Shown here: positions 43,440-52,113 of the stretch, piece after piece | Numbering within the stretch: the first letter of the stretch is position 1 | Layout of the letters: each line of letters begins with the position of its first letter | Source of the DNA: Streptomyces polyasparticus | GTDB lineage: Bacteria; Actinomycetota; Actinomycetes; Streptomycetales; Streptomycetaceae | NCBI RefSeq assembly: GCF_014493765.1 | Contig: NZ_JACTVJ010000012.1 | Span: 124,001-188,000, forward strand | Direction: 5' to 3' | DNA length: 64,000 bases | Translations under genes and position numbers: made by a program | Notes under the pieces: model-generated | Seen by the model: only the letters and a program-made list of their open reading frames with translations | Databases searched by the model: none | What the model was told of the DNA's origin: nothing

Positions 43440-44750
43440 TTGCGGCTTCTCAGTGCACGCTCGTACGCCGTCACCGCCGCGGCCCTGGCCGGTCTGCTCA
43501 CGCTCGCGGGCACCGGGCAGGCCGCCCCCGCACCCAGCGGCACCCAGCCCCTTGCGGCGGCCACGGTCTCCCCCGTTCCGTACGCCATGGACTCGTCCAA
43601 CCAGGCCGCCTGGTGGACGCCGGTGGCCACGTACAAGGGCGTGGGCCAGTACACCTACTTCGCCTTCAACGAGCCGGGCTCGACCGCGGCCACCCACCGT
43701 CCTGCGATCGCGCGGCGCGCCCCGGACGGTACGTGGAGCCGCCTTCCGCTGCTCACGAGCACCGGTGCGCAGGCCGAGTTCACGGACGACATCGGGCACA
43801 ACCAGCCGTCCGTCGCACGCGACGGCAGCGGCCGGCTGCATGTGTTCACGTCCATGCACTGCAACCCCTGGCGCTACTTCCGCTCCACGGCCGCCGGCGG
43901 AAACGTCACGGACCACGCGTCCGAACTGCCCGACGCGGGACAGGGCATCACCTATCCCGTCCTGACCACGGCACCCAACGGCGATCTGTATCTGACCGCC
44001 CGCGTCGGCTGCGGCAACGACCAGCGCCCCGGCAAGCTCTACCGCTGGGACAACGCGGCCTCCCGCTGGACCACCGTGGCCACCTTCGCCGCCGCGCAGT
44101 ACCGCTCCGTCTATCCGGACGATCTGGCCGTGGATGCTGCAGGACGGGTGCACATTCTGTACGAGTGGTCCAAGGCGCCCTCCTCGGCCTTCCGGCACCA
44201 GCTCTCGTATCTCCGCTACGACCCGGCCACGGGCACGTTCGCGGACAGCACGGGTGCGACCGCCACCGTGCCCGCCACTCCGGGCACCGCGGACGTGATC
44301 CAGGACCTCACCACCGGTGAGCAGTGGAGCACCGACAACACGGGATACACCGGACCGGCCGTGCAGAGCGCCAAGTTGACGCTCAGCGGGTCCTCGCCGC
44401 GTATCGCCTATCGCTATCGGTCGGCCGACAGCGGCGGTGTCTTCCGCGTGTACTTCGCCGCACCGAGCGGCGGCGGCTGGGCGCGCCAGACCGTGTACGC
44501 CGGCGGGCAGACCGCCGCGGCCCTGGGCATCACGCGGGACGAGACGGAAGCCGAACGGGTCTACTACGTCACCGCGTCCGGCACCGACCGCGTGTTCGCC
44601 GCACGTGCCGTGGGCGGCGCCTGGCAGTCGCAGTCGGTCGCGCCCGGACTCGCGGCGGACCGGCTCGCGGTACGACGGGACTCGGACGGCGTCGACGTCC
44701 TCTACCTGCCGGACACCGCGCACGGCACGCTCCACTACGGGCGTCGCTGA
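43440..44750 (+). CDS. Secreted BNR-repeat beta-propeller protein (BNR_4 type), possible polysaccharide lyase
   Basis: A 436-residue protein with a Sec signal peptide (SYAVTAAALAGLLTLAGTGQ, cleavage near AAPA). Repeated propeller blades show as GHNQPSVARDGSGRLHVFTS, TYPVLTTAPNGDLYLTARVG, VYPDDLAVDAAGRVHILYEW and LGITRDETEAERVYYVTASG. BNR_4 propellers include ulvan and rhamnogalacturonan-type lyases. TTG 43440 with GGGAGAG is chosen as start. The neighbouring sugar-acid genes support a uronate-releasing role, but the substrate is not visible. Confidence 0.72.
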   Translation: MRLLSARSYAVTAAALAGLLTLAGTGQAAPAPSGTQPLAAATVSPVPYAMDSSNQAAWWTPVATYKGVGQYTYFAFNEPGSTAATHRPAIARRAPDGTWSRLPLLTSTGAQAEFTDDIGHNQPSVARDGSGRLHVFTSMHCNPWRYFRSTAAGGNVTDHASELPDAGQGITYPVLTTAPNGDLYLTARVGCGNDQRPGKLYRWDNAASRWTTVATFAAAQYRSVYPDDLAVDAAGRVHILYEWSKAPSSAFRHQLSYLRYDPATGTFADSTGATATVPATPGTADVIQDLTTGEQWSTDNTGYTGPAVQSAKLTLSGSSPRIAYRYRSADSGGVFRVYFAAPSGGGWARQTVYAGGQTAAALGITRDETEAERVYYVTASGTDRVFAARAVGGAWQSQSVAPGLAADRLAVRRDSDGVDVLYLPDTAHGTLHYGRR

Positions 44751-44844
44751 GGCCGCTGACACCGGTGACAGCCGGGCGAGATCTCCGGAGAAAGCCGGAA
44801 AAGACGGACGGCATTTGATCCATTCCGCCAGAATGGACAAGAAT

Positions 44845-44860
44845 ATTGCAAGTAGTGGAT
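44845..44860. promoter_or_regulatory. Shared motif ATTGCA-N4-GTGGAT before iclR
   Basis: Reverse complement of the motif at 41867-41882, 40 bp ahead of the iclR start; probable autoregulatory site. Confidence 0.5.
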
Positions 44861-44899
44861 AACGCATGTGGCCACGGCCGCTGAGGGAAGAGGAGCACC

Positions 44900-45730
44900 A
44901 TGGCAGCCGAATCCGTTGCCGGTACGCAGGCGGTCGAGCGCGCCATGTCGCTGCTCGGCTGTTTCACCGATGAGCAGAGCGAGCTGCGGATCACCGAGCT
45001 GTCCGCGAAGACCGGCCTCGGCCAGTCCACGGTGTCGCGGATGATGTCCTCGCTCGACCGGCTCGGCTATGTGGCACAGGACTCCCGCACGGGTCTGTAC
45101 CGCCTCGGCCCCGCGGTCGTGACCATGGGTTCGGTGGCGCTGAACGGCTCACCGATCTACCGCGCCGCACGCCCCATCGCACAGAACCTCGCGCACGCCA
45201 CGGGACTCGGCGTCAATCTGGCCGAGTTCCGCGAGAACGCGCTCTTCTATCTGTGCAACTTCGAGGGCGCCAAGTCCCCCAAGTCCTTCACGATGGCCGG
45301 GCGTACGGCTCCGCTGCACGCCACGGGCATGGGCAAGGCGCTGCTCGCGCAGCAGTCGCCGGAGTTCGTCCGCGCGTACTTCGCCGACGGCCTCGCGCAC
45401 GGCTACACGCCGCACACCATCACCGACCTGACGGACATGGCGGACGCGCTCGCCGAGATCCAGAGCCGCGGATACGCCACCGAGGTCGAGGAACTCGCCT
45501 TCGGCCGGGCCTGTCTGGCCGCCCCGATCCGCGAGCGCGGCGGCCAGGTGGTGGCCGCGCTGTCGCTGAGCGGGCCGCTCTCGGAGCTGGATCTCGCCCG
45601 GCGCCAGCAGGAGTTGGCCCTCATGGTGATCGAGGCCGCGGACGAGGTGTCCGTGGCACTCGGCTACACGGTCTCCTTCGCCGCCCAGCCACGCCTCGCC
45701 CCGGCGGCGGCACGCGAAGCCTCCCGCTGA
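44900..45730 (+). CDS. IclR-family transcriptional regulator
   Basis: A 276-residue regulator. HTH: LRITELSAKTGLGQSTVSRM with MSSLDRLGYVAQD. Ligand domain: HATGLGVNLAEFRENALFYL, GRTAPLHATGMGKALLAQQS and CLAAPIRERGGQVVAALSLS. IclR proteins often control uronate and sugar-acid catabolism (KdgR type). GAAGAGGAG precedes ATG 44900. It sits between the transporter/propeller genes and the catabolic genes. Confidence 0.9.
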   Translation: MAAESVAGTQAVERAMSLLGCFTDEQSELRITELSAKTGLGQSTVSRMMSSLDRLGYVAQDSRTGLYRLGPAVVTMGSVALNGSPIYRAARPIAQNLAHATGLGVNLAEFRENALFYLCNFEGAKSPKSFTMAGRTAPLHATGMGKALLAQQSPEFVRAYFADGLAHGYTPHTITDLTDMADALAEIQSRGYATEVEELAFGRACLAAPIRERGGQVVAALSLSGPLSELDLARRQQELALMVIEAADEVSVALGYTVSFAAQPRLAPAAAREASR

Positions 45731-45742
45731 GCACACCGCACG

Positions 45743-45794
45743 ACAGGCCTGCCTCGGCCCACGGTTCTTCAACCGCGGGCCGAGGCAGGCCTGT
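45743..45794. terminator. Long perfect hairpin between iclR and SDR genes
   Basis: Eighteen-base arms (45743-45760 and 45777-45794, starting ACAGGCCTGCC) pair perfectly; the loop also pairs through GGTT/AACC. Bidirectional terminator between convergent genes. Confidence 0.9.
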
Positions 45795-45815
45795 TGAGTA
45801 CAGACATCGGTCCGC

Positions 45816-46538
45816 TCACGTATCCCCGTACAACTTGCCCCGCAGATCAGGGCGCAGGAACGCGGCCGGTGAGGCGATGGACAGGCCGCCGTCCACCGGC
45901 AGGACGACACCGGTGACGAACGGGGCCGAGGCCAGGTAGAGCACGGCCCCTGCGACATCGGAAGGCTCGCCGACGCGCCCCAGCGGATATCCCTCGCCGA
46001 CCTGCGGTAGATCGTGGTTGCCGATCATGCCGGGCGCGACCGCGTTGACCCGCACCCCGCGCGGACCGTAGTCGAGCGCGAGCTGCCGGACGAGCCCCTC
46101 CACGCCCGACTTGGCCGCCGCGTATCCCGGCAGTGAAGGTGCGGCGAGTGTGGCGTTCACCGAGCTGATCGCGACGATGCTGCCGCCCGCCGGGAGTACG
46201 GGCAGGGCGGCGCGGGCGGGGAAGAACGCGGTGTCGAGGGTATTGGCGATCGCCCGGCGCCAGTCGTCGGGATCGGCCTCGTGCGCCCGCGCGGGCGCCA
46301 TGACGGCGGCCGCGAGCACCAACACGTCCAGCCCGCCGAGGCGTTTCACGGTGCGGGCGACCGCCGCGTCGGCGCCCGCGGGTGCGCTGACGTCGAGCGT
46401 CAGGTTCTCCACAAGCGCCTCGGGGACGTCACCGCCGACGGACACCCCGACGACGCGGTCCCCGGCCTCGGTGAAAGCCTCGGCGACGGCATGGCCGATC
46501 GGTGACGTACTCCCGATCAGCAGAACGGCACGGCTCAT
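45816..46538 (-). CDS. Short-chain dehydrogenase/reductase
   Basis: A 240-residue classical SDR: LIGSTSPIGHAVAEAF (cofactor), VLVLAAAVMAP, SIVAISSVNATLAAPSLPGY with YAAAKSG (Tyr-Lys pair), PVDGGLS at the end. Its start overlaps the stop of the DapA-like gene (ATGA). In uronate pathways such SDRs reduce 4-deoxy-5-keto-uronates or oxidise aldonates; which applies is inferred only. Confidence 0.87.
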   Translation of the reverse strand: MSRAVLLIGSTSPIGHAVAEAFTEAGDRVVGVSVGGDVPEALVENLTLDVSAPAGADAAVARTVKRLGGLDVLVLAAAVMAPARAHEADPDDWRRAIANTLDTAFFPARAALPVLPAGGSIVAISSVNATLAAPSLPGYAAAKSGVEGLVRQLALDYGPRGVRVNAVAPGMIGNHDLPQVGEGYPLGRVGEPSDVAGAVLYLASAPFVTGVVLPVDGGLSIASPAAFLRPDLRGKLYGDT

Positions 46539-47452
46539 GCGCGCACCTTATGCCGCACGGGCAGCTGAAGATCTTCGAGGATGTCGTCGAGCGCCCTGGC
46601 GGTCAGCGGATCGAGCACCTGCGCCGGCAGCCGTACGGCACCCGATGCGATGATGCCGCGCCGGCGCAGCACCTCCTTGTGCACGGCCCAGGCCTGTCCC
46701 GAGCGCATCCCGAGGTGGATGAGCGGGAGCAGCCGGCCGAACGCCGCCCGTGCCGCGGCCCGGCGTCCGGCGGCGAGGTCGTCGAGGATGGTGCGCAGCA
46801 GGTCGGGGAACTCGCAGGCGGGCATGGTGCCGACGCTGCCGTGGTCGTACTCCTCGAGCAGCGAGAGGGCGTTCTGTCCGCCGAGGACGGCGATGCACGT
46901 GCCCGCGGATTCGGTGACGGCGGCGACCTTCAGCGGGGTCGGGGGTGCCTCGACCTTGACGGAGGTGATGCCGTCGACGGCGGCGAGCGTGGTGATCGCG
47001 GCGACGTCGATCGGGACTCCGGTGACTCCCGGTGCGTCCTGGATCATGACGCTCGCGTCGGTGGCCGCGGCGACCTGCCCGTAGAAGTCGATGACCTGCT
47101 GACGGCTGGGCTTGACGAGGAACGGCGGCAGCACCATCAGCTGGTCCGCGCCACCGGCCGCCGCCGACTGCGCCTGTTCGACGGCGATTTCGGTGCTGGT
47201 GCCGTTGACACCGGCGATCAGCGGGAAGTCGGCGCCGATGACGTCGCGGACCTCGCGCAGGATGAGGGTGCGCTCCTCGGTGGTCAGGGCGAAGCCCTCG
47301 CTCGCCATGCCGAAGACCGCGAGTCCGTCGACCCCCGACTCGAGTTCGAACTCCACGAGGGAGCGCAGCGAGGCGAGATCGAGCTGGCCGGCGTCCGTGA
47401 ACGGTGTGGCGACGATGGGGATCAGGCCGGTGGGCGTGCTGCTGCGGGACAT
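46535..47452 (-). CDS. DapA-family aldolase/dehydratase for sugar acids
   Basis: A 305-residue TIM-barrel protein. GMASEGFALTTEERTLILRE is the pyruvate-loop region and TSVKVEAPPTPLK bears the Schiff-base lysine. The usual YNxP is replaced by QDAPG, as in branches acting on 2-keto-3-deoxy sugar acids rather than DapA itself. It lies 2 bp from the enolase-superfamily gene, whose dehydration product is its likely substrate. Confidence 0.82.
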   Translation of the reverse strand: MSRSSTPTGLIPIVATPFTDAGQLDLASLRSLVEFELESGVDGLAVFGMASEGFALTTEERTLILREVRDVIGADFPLIAGVNGTSTEIAVEQAQSAAAGGADQLMVLPPFLVKPSRQQVIDFYGQVAAATDASVMIQDAPGVTGVPIDVAAITTLAAVDGITSVKVEAPPTPLKVAAVTESAGTCIAVLGGQNALSLLEEYDHGSVGTMPACEFPDLLRTILDDLAAGRRAAARAAFGRLLPLIHLGMRSGQAWAVHKEVLRRRGIIASGAVRLPAQVLDPLTARALDDILEDLQLPVRHKVRA

Positions 47453-47454
47453 GG

Positions 47455-48621
47455 TCAGCTCTCCTTGGCGAGGTCGGTGACGGTCTCACGGTCGATCTCG
47501 ACGCCGAGCCCGGGGCCGTCGGGCAGCGTGAACCCGGTGGGACCCGCGCCGAGCGGCTTGCGCAGGATCCGCTGCGCGAACGGCACGGTGGTGGGCTGGA
47601 ATTCGAAGTACGGGCTGTCGGCGACCGCGGCCGATACATGCAGCCCGGCCGCGAGCGCGACACCGAGGCCGACGGAGTGGTGGCAGGCGACCGGCACATG
47701 ATGGGCCTCGGCCAGTGCGGCGATGGTCATGGCCTCGGTGATGCCGGTGCGGGCGACATCGGGCTGGGCGAGGCCGAGGGCGCGCCGCGAGAGCCAGTCG
47801 CGGAACTCGTAGCGGTTGCGCAGGGATTCACCGACCGCGACGGGCGTGGTGATACGGGAGGCGAGCTCGCGGTGTCCGTCGGTGTCCTCGGGGGCCAGCG
47901 GGGCCTCGAAGAACAGGGCGCGGCGGCGGTCGAGTTCGTGGCCCAGCTCCAGGGCCTCGGCCAGGCTGTACGCCCAGTGGGCGTCCACGGCGATCCGTAC
48001 GCCGGGTGCCGCGGCGGCCACCGCGTCGAAGGTGGCGAGGTCCTCGTCGACGCCCTTGCCCGCGGCCAGTTTCACGGCGAACGCGCCCTGGGATGCCCAG
48101 TCGGCGGCGAGGCGGGCGCGGCCCTCGTCGGTCGGCTCGGGCAGACCGGAGACGTACGCCGGGATCTCCGTACGGTAGGCCCCGCCGAGGAGTTGGGCGA
48201 CGGGGAGGTCGAAGGCCTTGCCCGCCAGGTCCCACAGGGCGATGTCGAGTGCGGCGAGCGCGTCGGCCTGGTGGCCGACCAGGTGGCCCCGCTCGCGCAT
48301 GAGGTCGCGCATGCCGTCCCACAGGGGGCGGACGGCGCGGGGGTCGCGGCCGGTCAGCCACGGGCCCAGCATCCGGTCGATGATCGCGGCGACGACCTCG
48401 GGGCCGACGGGGGCCAGCGCCTCGCCCCAGCCTTCGAGGCCGTCGTCGGTCGTGACGCAGACCAGCAGGGTCTCCATGTGGGGCGAGTAGAGGCTGCGCC
48501 ACGGTGGCCGGACGAAGTAGCCGTCGTCGGCGCGGGGGCTCGTGCCGTCGTCCAGCTTGCCGAGATAAGCCGACTCCGTCGGCTGCTTGATGACGTAGGT
48601 CGTCACCTGTGCGATCCGCAT
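47455..48621 (-). CDS. Enolase-superfamily sugar-acid dehydratase (mandelate racemase type)
   Basis: A 388-residue protein. Metal ligands appear as IAVDAHWAYS (Asp), LFFEAPLAPED (Glu) and VAVGESLRNR (Glu); FAVKLAAGKG carries the K-x-K-like base region and CHHSVGLG the His base. The family dehydrates aldonic or aldaric acids to 2-keto-3-deoxy acids. ATG 48621 heads a three-gene operon with the DapA-like and SDR genes; it diverges from the KDPG aldolase. Confidence 0.86.
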   Translation of the reverse strand: MRIAQVTTYVIKQPTESAYLGKLDDGTSPRADDGYFVRPPWRSLYSPHMETLLVCVTTDDGLEGWGEALAPVGPEVVAAIIDRMLGPWLTGRDPRAVRPLWDGMRDLMRERGHLVGHQADALAALDIALWDLAGKAFDLPVAQLLGGAYRTEIPAYVSGLPEPTDEGRARLAADWASQGAFAVKLAAGKGVDEDLATFDAVAAAAPGVRIAVDAHWAYSLAEALELGHELDRRRALFFEAPLAPEDTDGHRELASRITTPVAVGESLRNRYEFRDWLSRRALGLAQPDVARTGITEAMTIAALAEAHHVPVACHHSVGLGVALAAGLHVSAAVADSPYFEFQPTTVPFAQRILRKPLGAGPTGFTLPDGPGLGVEIDRETVTDLAKES

Positions 48622-48778
48622 GACTCTCCTTCAGGGCTTGAGCATGCGCATTATTGCTTGGCCATTGCGCATTGTGAAAGTAGCATCCACTAAGTTATTT
48701 CGAGTTCCAGTACGGACGCTGCTTCCGGTATGGACGCTGTTCCCGTACGGACTCCGTACAGACGCTGAGGGAGCACTT
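48622..48778. promoter_or_regulatory. Divergent promoter of the sugar-acid genes
   Basis: A 157-bp AT-richer gap between the dehydratase and aldolase starts. It holds ATCCAC-TAAG-TTATTT at 48685-48700, a partial match to the 16-bp motif at 41867 and 44845, and repeated ATTGC words (48655, 48664). Confidence 0.45.
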
Positions 48779-49432
48779 GTGGATCTTCTGGCAGAGCTCA
48801 CCCGTCGCAGGGTGCTTGCGATCATCCGCGCGGGCGGCCCGGACCATGCGCTGGAGTGCATCCGCACCCTGGTGGGTGCAGGAGTGACCGCCCTGGAGGT
48901 CTCGCTCACCACGCCGGGTGCGCTGGAGGCCGTCACCAAGGCCCGTGCCGTGTACGGGCCTTCCGTACTCCTGGGCGTCGGCACCGTGCTGAAGGCGGCC
49001 GATGCCGATGCCTCAGCTGCGGCCGGAGCCTCCTTCCTCGTCACTCCCGCACTCACCGCCGGCGCGCGCCGCGGAGTCGAGACCGGCCTCCCCGTGCTGT
49101 GCGGGGCGCTGACGCCGACCGAGGTCATCGCCGCGATGGACCTGGGCGCGGCGGGAGTCAAGATCTTCCCCGCGGGAGTCCACGGCCCGCGCTACATACG
49201 CGAGTTGCTCGCACCGCTTCCCGATGCCCCGCTCGTCGCGGTCGGGGGCGTCGATGCCGAGAGCGCCCCCGCATACCTGGCCGCAGGAGCGCGGGCGGTC
49301 GGGGTGGGCTCGCCTCTGGTGGGCGACGCGGGCAGGGGCGGGGACCAGGATGCGCTCGCCGCTCGGGCCTCTGCGCTGCTTGCCGCAGTGGGCGTCCCTG
49401 CTCCGGGTTCCGACGGGCACCGATCGCAGTGA
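48779..49432 (+). CDS. KDPG/KDPGal-type aldolase
   Basis: A 217-residue class I aldolase: RRVLAIIRAGGPDHALECIR, GVTALEVSLTTPGALEAV (Glu), VGTVLKAADAD, FLVTPALTA, and the Schiff-base lysine in AGVKIFPAGVHGP. It splits 2-keto-3-deoxy-6-phosphosugar acids into pyruvate and glyceraldehyde 3-phosphate. GTG 48779 follows GAGGGAG. The kinase gene follows on the same strand. Confidence 0.88.
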   Translation: MDLLAELTRRRVLAIIRAGGPDHALECIRTLVGAGVTALEVSLTTPGALEAVTKARAVYGPSVLLGVGTVLKAADADASAAAGASFLVTPALTAGARRGVETGLPVLCGALTPTEVIAAMDLGAAGVKIFPAGVHGPRYIRELLAPLPDAPLVAVGGVDAESAPAYLAAGARAVGVGSPLVGDAGRGGDQDALAARASALLAAVGVPAPGSDGHRSQ

Positions 49433-49500
49433 CCGGCTCCGACAGCCAGATCGGCATCGACGGCAGCAGCACCACCGAGAGCAGTGAAGGGAACACCCAC

Positions 49501-50439
49501 ATGACGGCGACGGCCCTCACGATCGGCGAAGCCATGGCGTCGATCCGCACCGCGGCACCCCTCGAACTCGGGGGCGCCGCCCACCTGTCCATCGCCGGTT
49601 CGGAGACGAATGTGGCGATCGGGCTCTCCCGGCTCGGCCACGAGGTGTCCTGGGTCGGCGTGGTCGGCGCGGAGCAGCCCGGCAACCTGATCCGCCGGAC
49701 CTTGCGCGCCGAGGGAGTCGGGACCCGGTTCGTCCGTACCTCTGAGGCAGACTTCACCGGTTTCATCGCCTTCGACCAGCCCGCGCACGACCTCACCAGG
49801 GTCAGCTACCACCGCGCCGGCTCCGCGGGTTCCACCTTGACCGCGGCGGAATGCGTCGCCGCGGTCAATGCGGCCGCCCCTCGCCTGCTGCACCTCACCG
49901 GCATCACCCCCGCGCTCTCCTCCACGGCACGCGAGGCCACCCTGGCCGCCGCGCGCGCCGCGCACCGGGCCGGGGTGCGGGTCACGCTCGACGTCAACTA
50001 CCGCGCCCGGCTGTGGTCCCGGCCTGCTGCGGCCGCCGCCTTGCGCGAGCTCGTACCGTACGTGCACACGGTCTTCGCGTCCGAGGACGAGCTCGACCTG
50101 CTGAGTTCGGCGAGCAACCCGGGCGAGATGCTGCTGGCAGACGGCGTGGCCGAGGTCGTCGTCACGGCGGGCGCGAAGGGCGCCCACTGCCTCACACCCG
50201 ACGGACGGCTGCACCAGCCCGCGCTCGATGTGACAGCGGTGGACAGCGTCGGGGCGGGTGACGCGTTCGTCGCCGGATACCTCTCCGGGGCCCTGGAGCG
50301 CCTCCCCGTCGCGGACCGACTGCGCCGCGCGGCGACGGCGGGTGCCTTCTGTGTCGGGACGCGCGGGGACTGGGAGGGGCTTCCGTATCGTTCGGATCTG
50401 GCCCTGCTGTCGCACGGCGGGGGTGCGGCTCTGCGCTGA
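49501..50439 (+). CDS. PfkB-family carbohydrate kinase, probable 2-keto-3-deoxygluconate kinase
   Basis: A 312-residue ribokinase-fold enzyme. N-terminal TIGEAMASIR and GGAAHLSIAGSETNVAIGLS, C-terminal PfkB signature DSVGAGDAFVAGYLSGALE with catalytic Asp. ATG 49501 follows GAAGGGA; an in-frame GTG at 49429 would overlap the aldolase stop. Together with the aldolase it would take 2-keto-3-deoxy sugar acids to triose phosphate and pyruvate. Confidence 0.88.
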   Translation: MTATALTIGEAMASIRTAAPLELGGAAHLSIAGSETNVAIGLSRLGHEVSWVGVVGAEQPGNLIRRTLRAEGVGTRFVRTSEADFTGFIAFDQPAHDLTRVSYHRAGSAGSTLTAAECVAAVNAAAPRLLHLTGITPALSSTAREATLAAARAAHRAGVRVTLDVNYRARLWSRPAAAAALRELVPYVHTVFASEDELDLLSSASNPGEMLLADGVAEVVVTAGAKGAHCLTPDGRLHQPALDVTAVDSVGAGDAFVAGYLSGALERLPVADRLRRAATAGAFCVGTRGDWEGLPYRSDLALLSHGGGAALR

Positions 50440-50758
50440 GCGCGGGCTGCCGCCTGGCAGTCGTTGCGCGGGCGTTGGGACATGGGCCTCCTGGTGGTGG
50501 CCTGCCGAACCCGGCGCTTTCGGGGAGTGCGTCTCCTTCGCTGATGCCTCAGTGCGCCCATGGGCATCACGACTGAGAACACGCCCCCCAGGGCAAGGTG
50601 ATGCGCATGGCTCCTATGTCCGACGGCAAGGGTGGTCCCGCTCACCGAGGCAGGCCCCATCACGGGCTCGCCTCGTCTCTTGGGGAGACCGCGGCGTCGG
50701 CGCTCCTCGGTGGGCTCCGCCCGAGTGCTCTTCCGCAGTCTCCGTGGGACGGGGCCCG
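50440..50758. other. Gap between kinase and TPR regulator
   Basis: 319 bp with no credible gene. A weak hairpin (GATGCC/GGCATC near 50542-50568) may end the kinase transcript. Confidence 0.35.
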
Positions 50759-52087
50759 GTGACCCGGCAGCCCAATCGCGCACTGGCCGCGCTCCTTGCC
50801 GAATCGGGATGGACCTACGGGGAGTTGGCTCTCGCGGTCAACGACCTCGGTGCGCATCATGGGCTGCGTCTGCGCTACGACCGCAGCTCCGTGGCGCACT
50901 GGCTCAAAGGATCGAGGCCCAAGGAACCGGTCGTGCAAGTGATGGCGCAGGTATTCGCGCAGCGCTGCGGGCGGCTCGTCACCCCGGCCGATCTCGACAT
51001 GGCCACGGACGACTCCCCCGCCCCTGCTCCGGGACTTCACGCCGGGCCGCGCGAAGTACTGGAGAGCCTGGTGAAGTTGTGCCGCCACCAGAACACCGGC
51101 AAGGCACCTCCGCTCACCGGTCCGTCGGCCGTCGAGCGCGTCCGCGACCCCGGGTGGCACCCCCGCACGCGCACCACTTCCCCCGGGCTCTCGGAGGAAC
51201 CAGTGGCCCGCCTTCACCTCGTATCGGAGATGTCCGACACCCTGCTGTGCCGCTATGGCAGCCACGGGCGTACTGCCCTCGAACGCTATGTCGCCGACGA
51301 GGCGGCATCCGCGCAGGTGATGAGGCGGCCGCGGCAGGCTGCGGCGCACCTCATCGTGTGCGCCCGCCTCGCGTACACCTTGGCGGCCATGACGGCCGAC
51401 GAAGGCCGGGCCGGACTTGCCCTGCGCTATCACCGTGCCGCCTTGCTGCTGGCCCGGCTCGGCCAGGACCGCGGCCTCTACGCCATCACTCTGCGCGCGA
51501 TGAGCGCGCAGGCTCTGGCACAGGGCGCTACGGCCAGGGCGGAGGAACTGATCACACAGGCGTTGCGTAACAGCGAGCAAGCCGCCCCGGCCGTCCGTGC
51601 GTTCGTCCTCGGGCAGCAGGCCCTCGTCCTCGCCCACAGCAGACGGCAGGCAACCGCGCTGGACACCTTGCGCGCGGCGGAAAGGGCCTATCGGCTGCAC
51701 GGCGACACCGGCGCGGACGCGTTCACTCATTACCCGGTCGCAGGCCTTCACTACCAACGCGGGGAGCTCCTCTTCGCGCTGCGCGACAACCACGGTGCGG
51801 CCGATGCCTACCGTGAGGCGCTCGCGGCCCAACCTCGCACCCAGCATCTCGCGCGGGCTCTCACCCATCGCCGGCTCGGCAGCGTGTTCCACCGCCAGCA
51901 CCGCTGGGACGAGGCGACGGTCCACTGGAACGAGTTCCTTGCCCGCTATCCGCAGGTCCGGTCCGCACGGGCGGACCGGGACCTCGCACGGGTCGTCAGA
52001 GAAGCCAGGACCGCCGGCGGTGCCCGGGGCGTCCTCGACCGGGCCCGCGCCCTCCAACGCGTCAACTCGACCGGCCGCGCTCTGTGA
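50759..52087 (+). CDS. NsdA-like regulator with N-terminal HTH-type region and TPR repeats
   Basis: A 442-residue protein. The N-terminal LAALLAESGWTYGELALAVN with DRSSVAHWLKGSRPKEPVVQ resembles XRE-like domains of Streptomyces developmental/antibiotic regulators such as NsdA. The C-terminal half is TPR-like: ALRYHRAALLLARLGQDRGL, AEELITQALRNSEQAAPAVR, ALRDNHGAADAYREALAAQP. GTG 50759 follows GGGACGGGG. Function here unknown; it lies just before the degenerate IS256 element. Confidence 0.78.
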   Translation: MTRQPNRALAALLAESGWTYGELALAVNDLGAHHGLRLRYDRSSVAHWLKGSRPKEPVVQVMAQVFAQRCGRLVTPADLDMATDDSPAPAPGLHAGPREVLESLVKLCRHQNTGKAPPLTGPSAVERVRDPGWHPRTRTTSPGLSEEPVARLHLVSEMSDTLLCRYGSHGRTALERYVADEAASAQVMRRPRQAAAHLIVCARLAYTLAAMTADEGRAGLALRYHRAALLLARLGQDRGLYAITLRAMSAQALAQGATARAEELITQALRNSEQAAPAVRAFVLGQQALVLAHSRRQATALDTLRAAERAYRLHGDTGADAFTHYPVAGLHYQRGELLFALRDNHGAADAYREALAAQPRTQHLARALTHRRLGSVFHRQHRWDEATVHWNEFLARYPQVRSARADRDLARVVREARTAGGARGVLDRARALQRVNSTGRAL

Positions 52088-52091
52088 CGGC

Positions 52092-52113
52092 CTCGGCGGG
52101 CGTGCCCGCCGAG
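52092..52113 (+). terminator. Hairpin after the TPR regulator
   Basis: CTCGGCGGGC and GCCCGCCGAG are perfect complements separated by GT, 5 bp past the stop. Confidence 0.7.
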
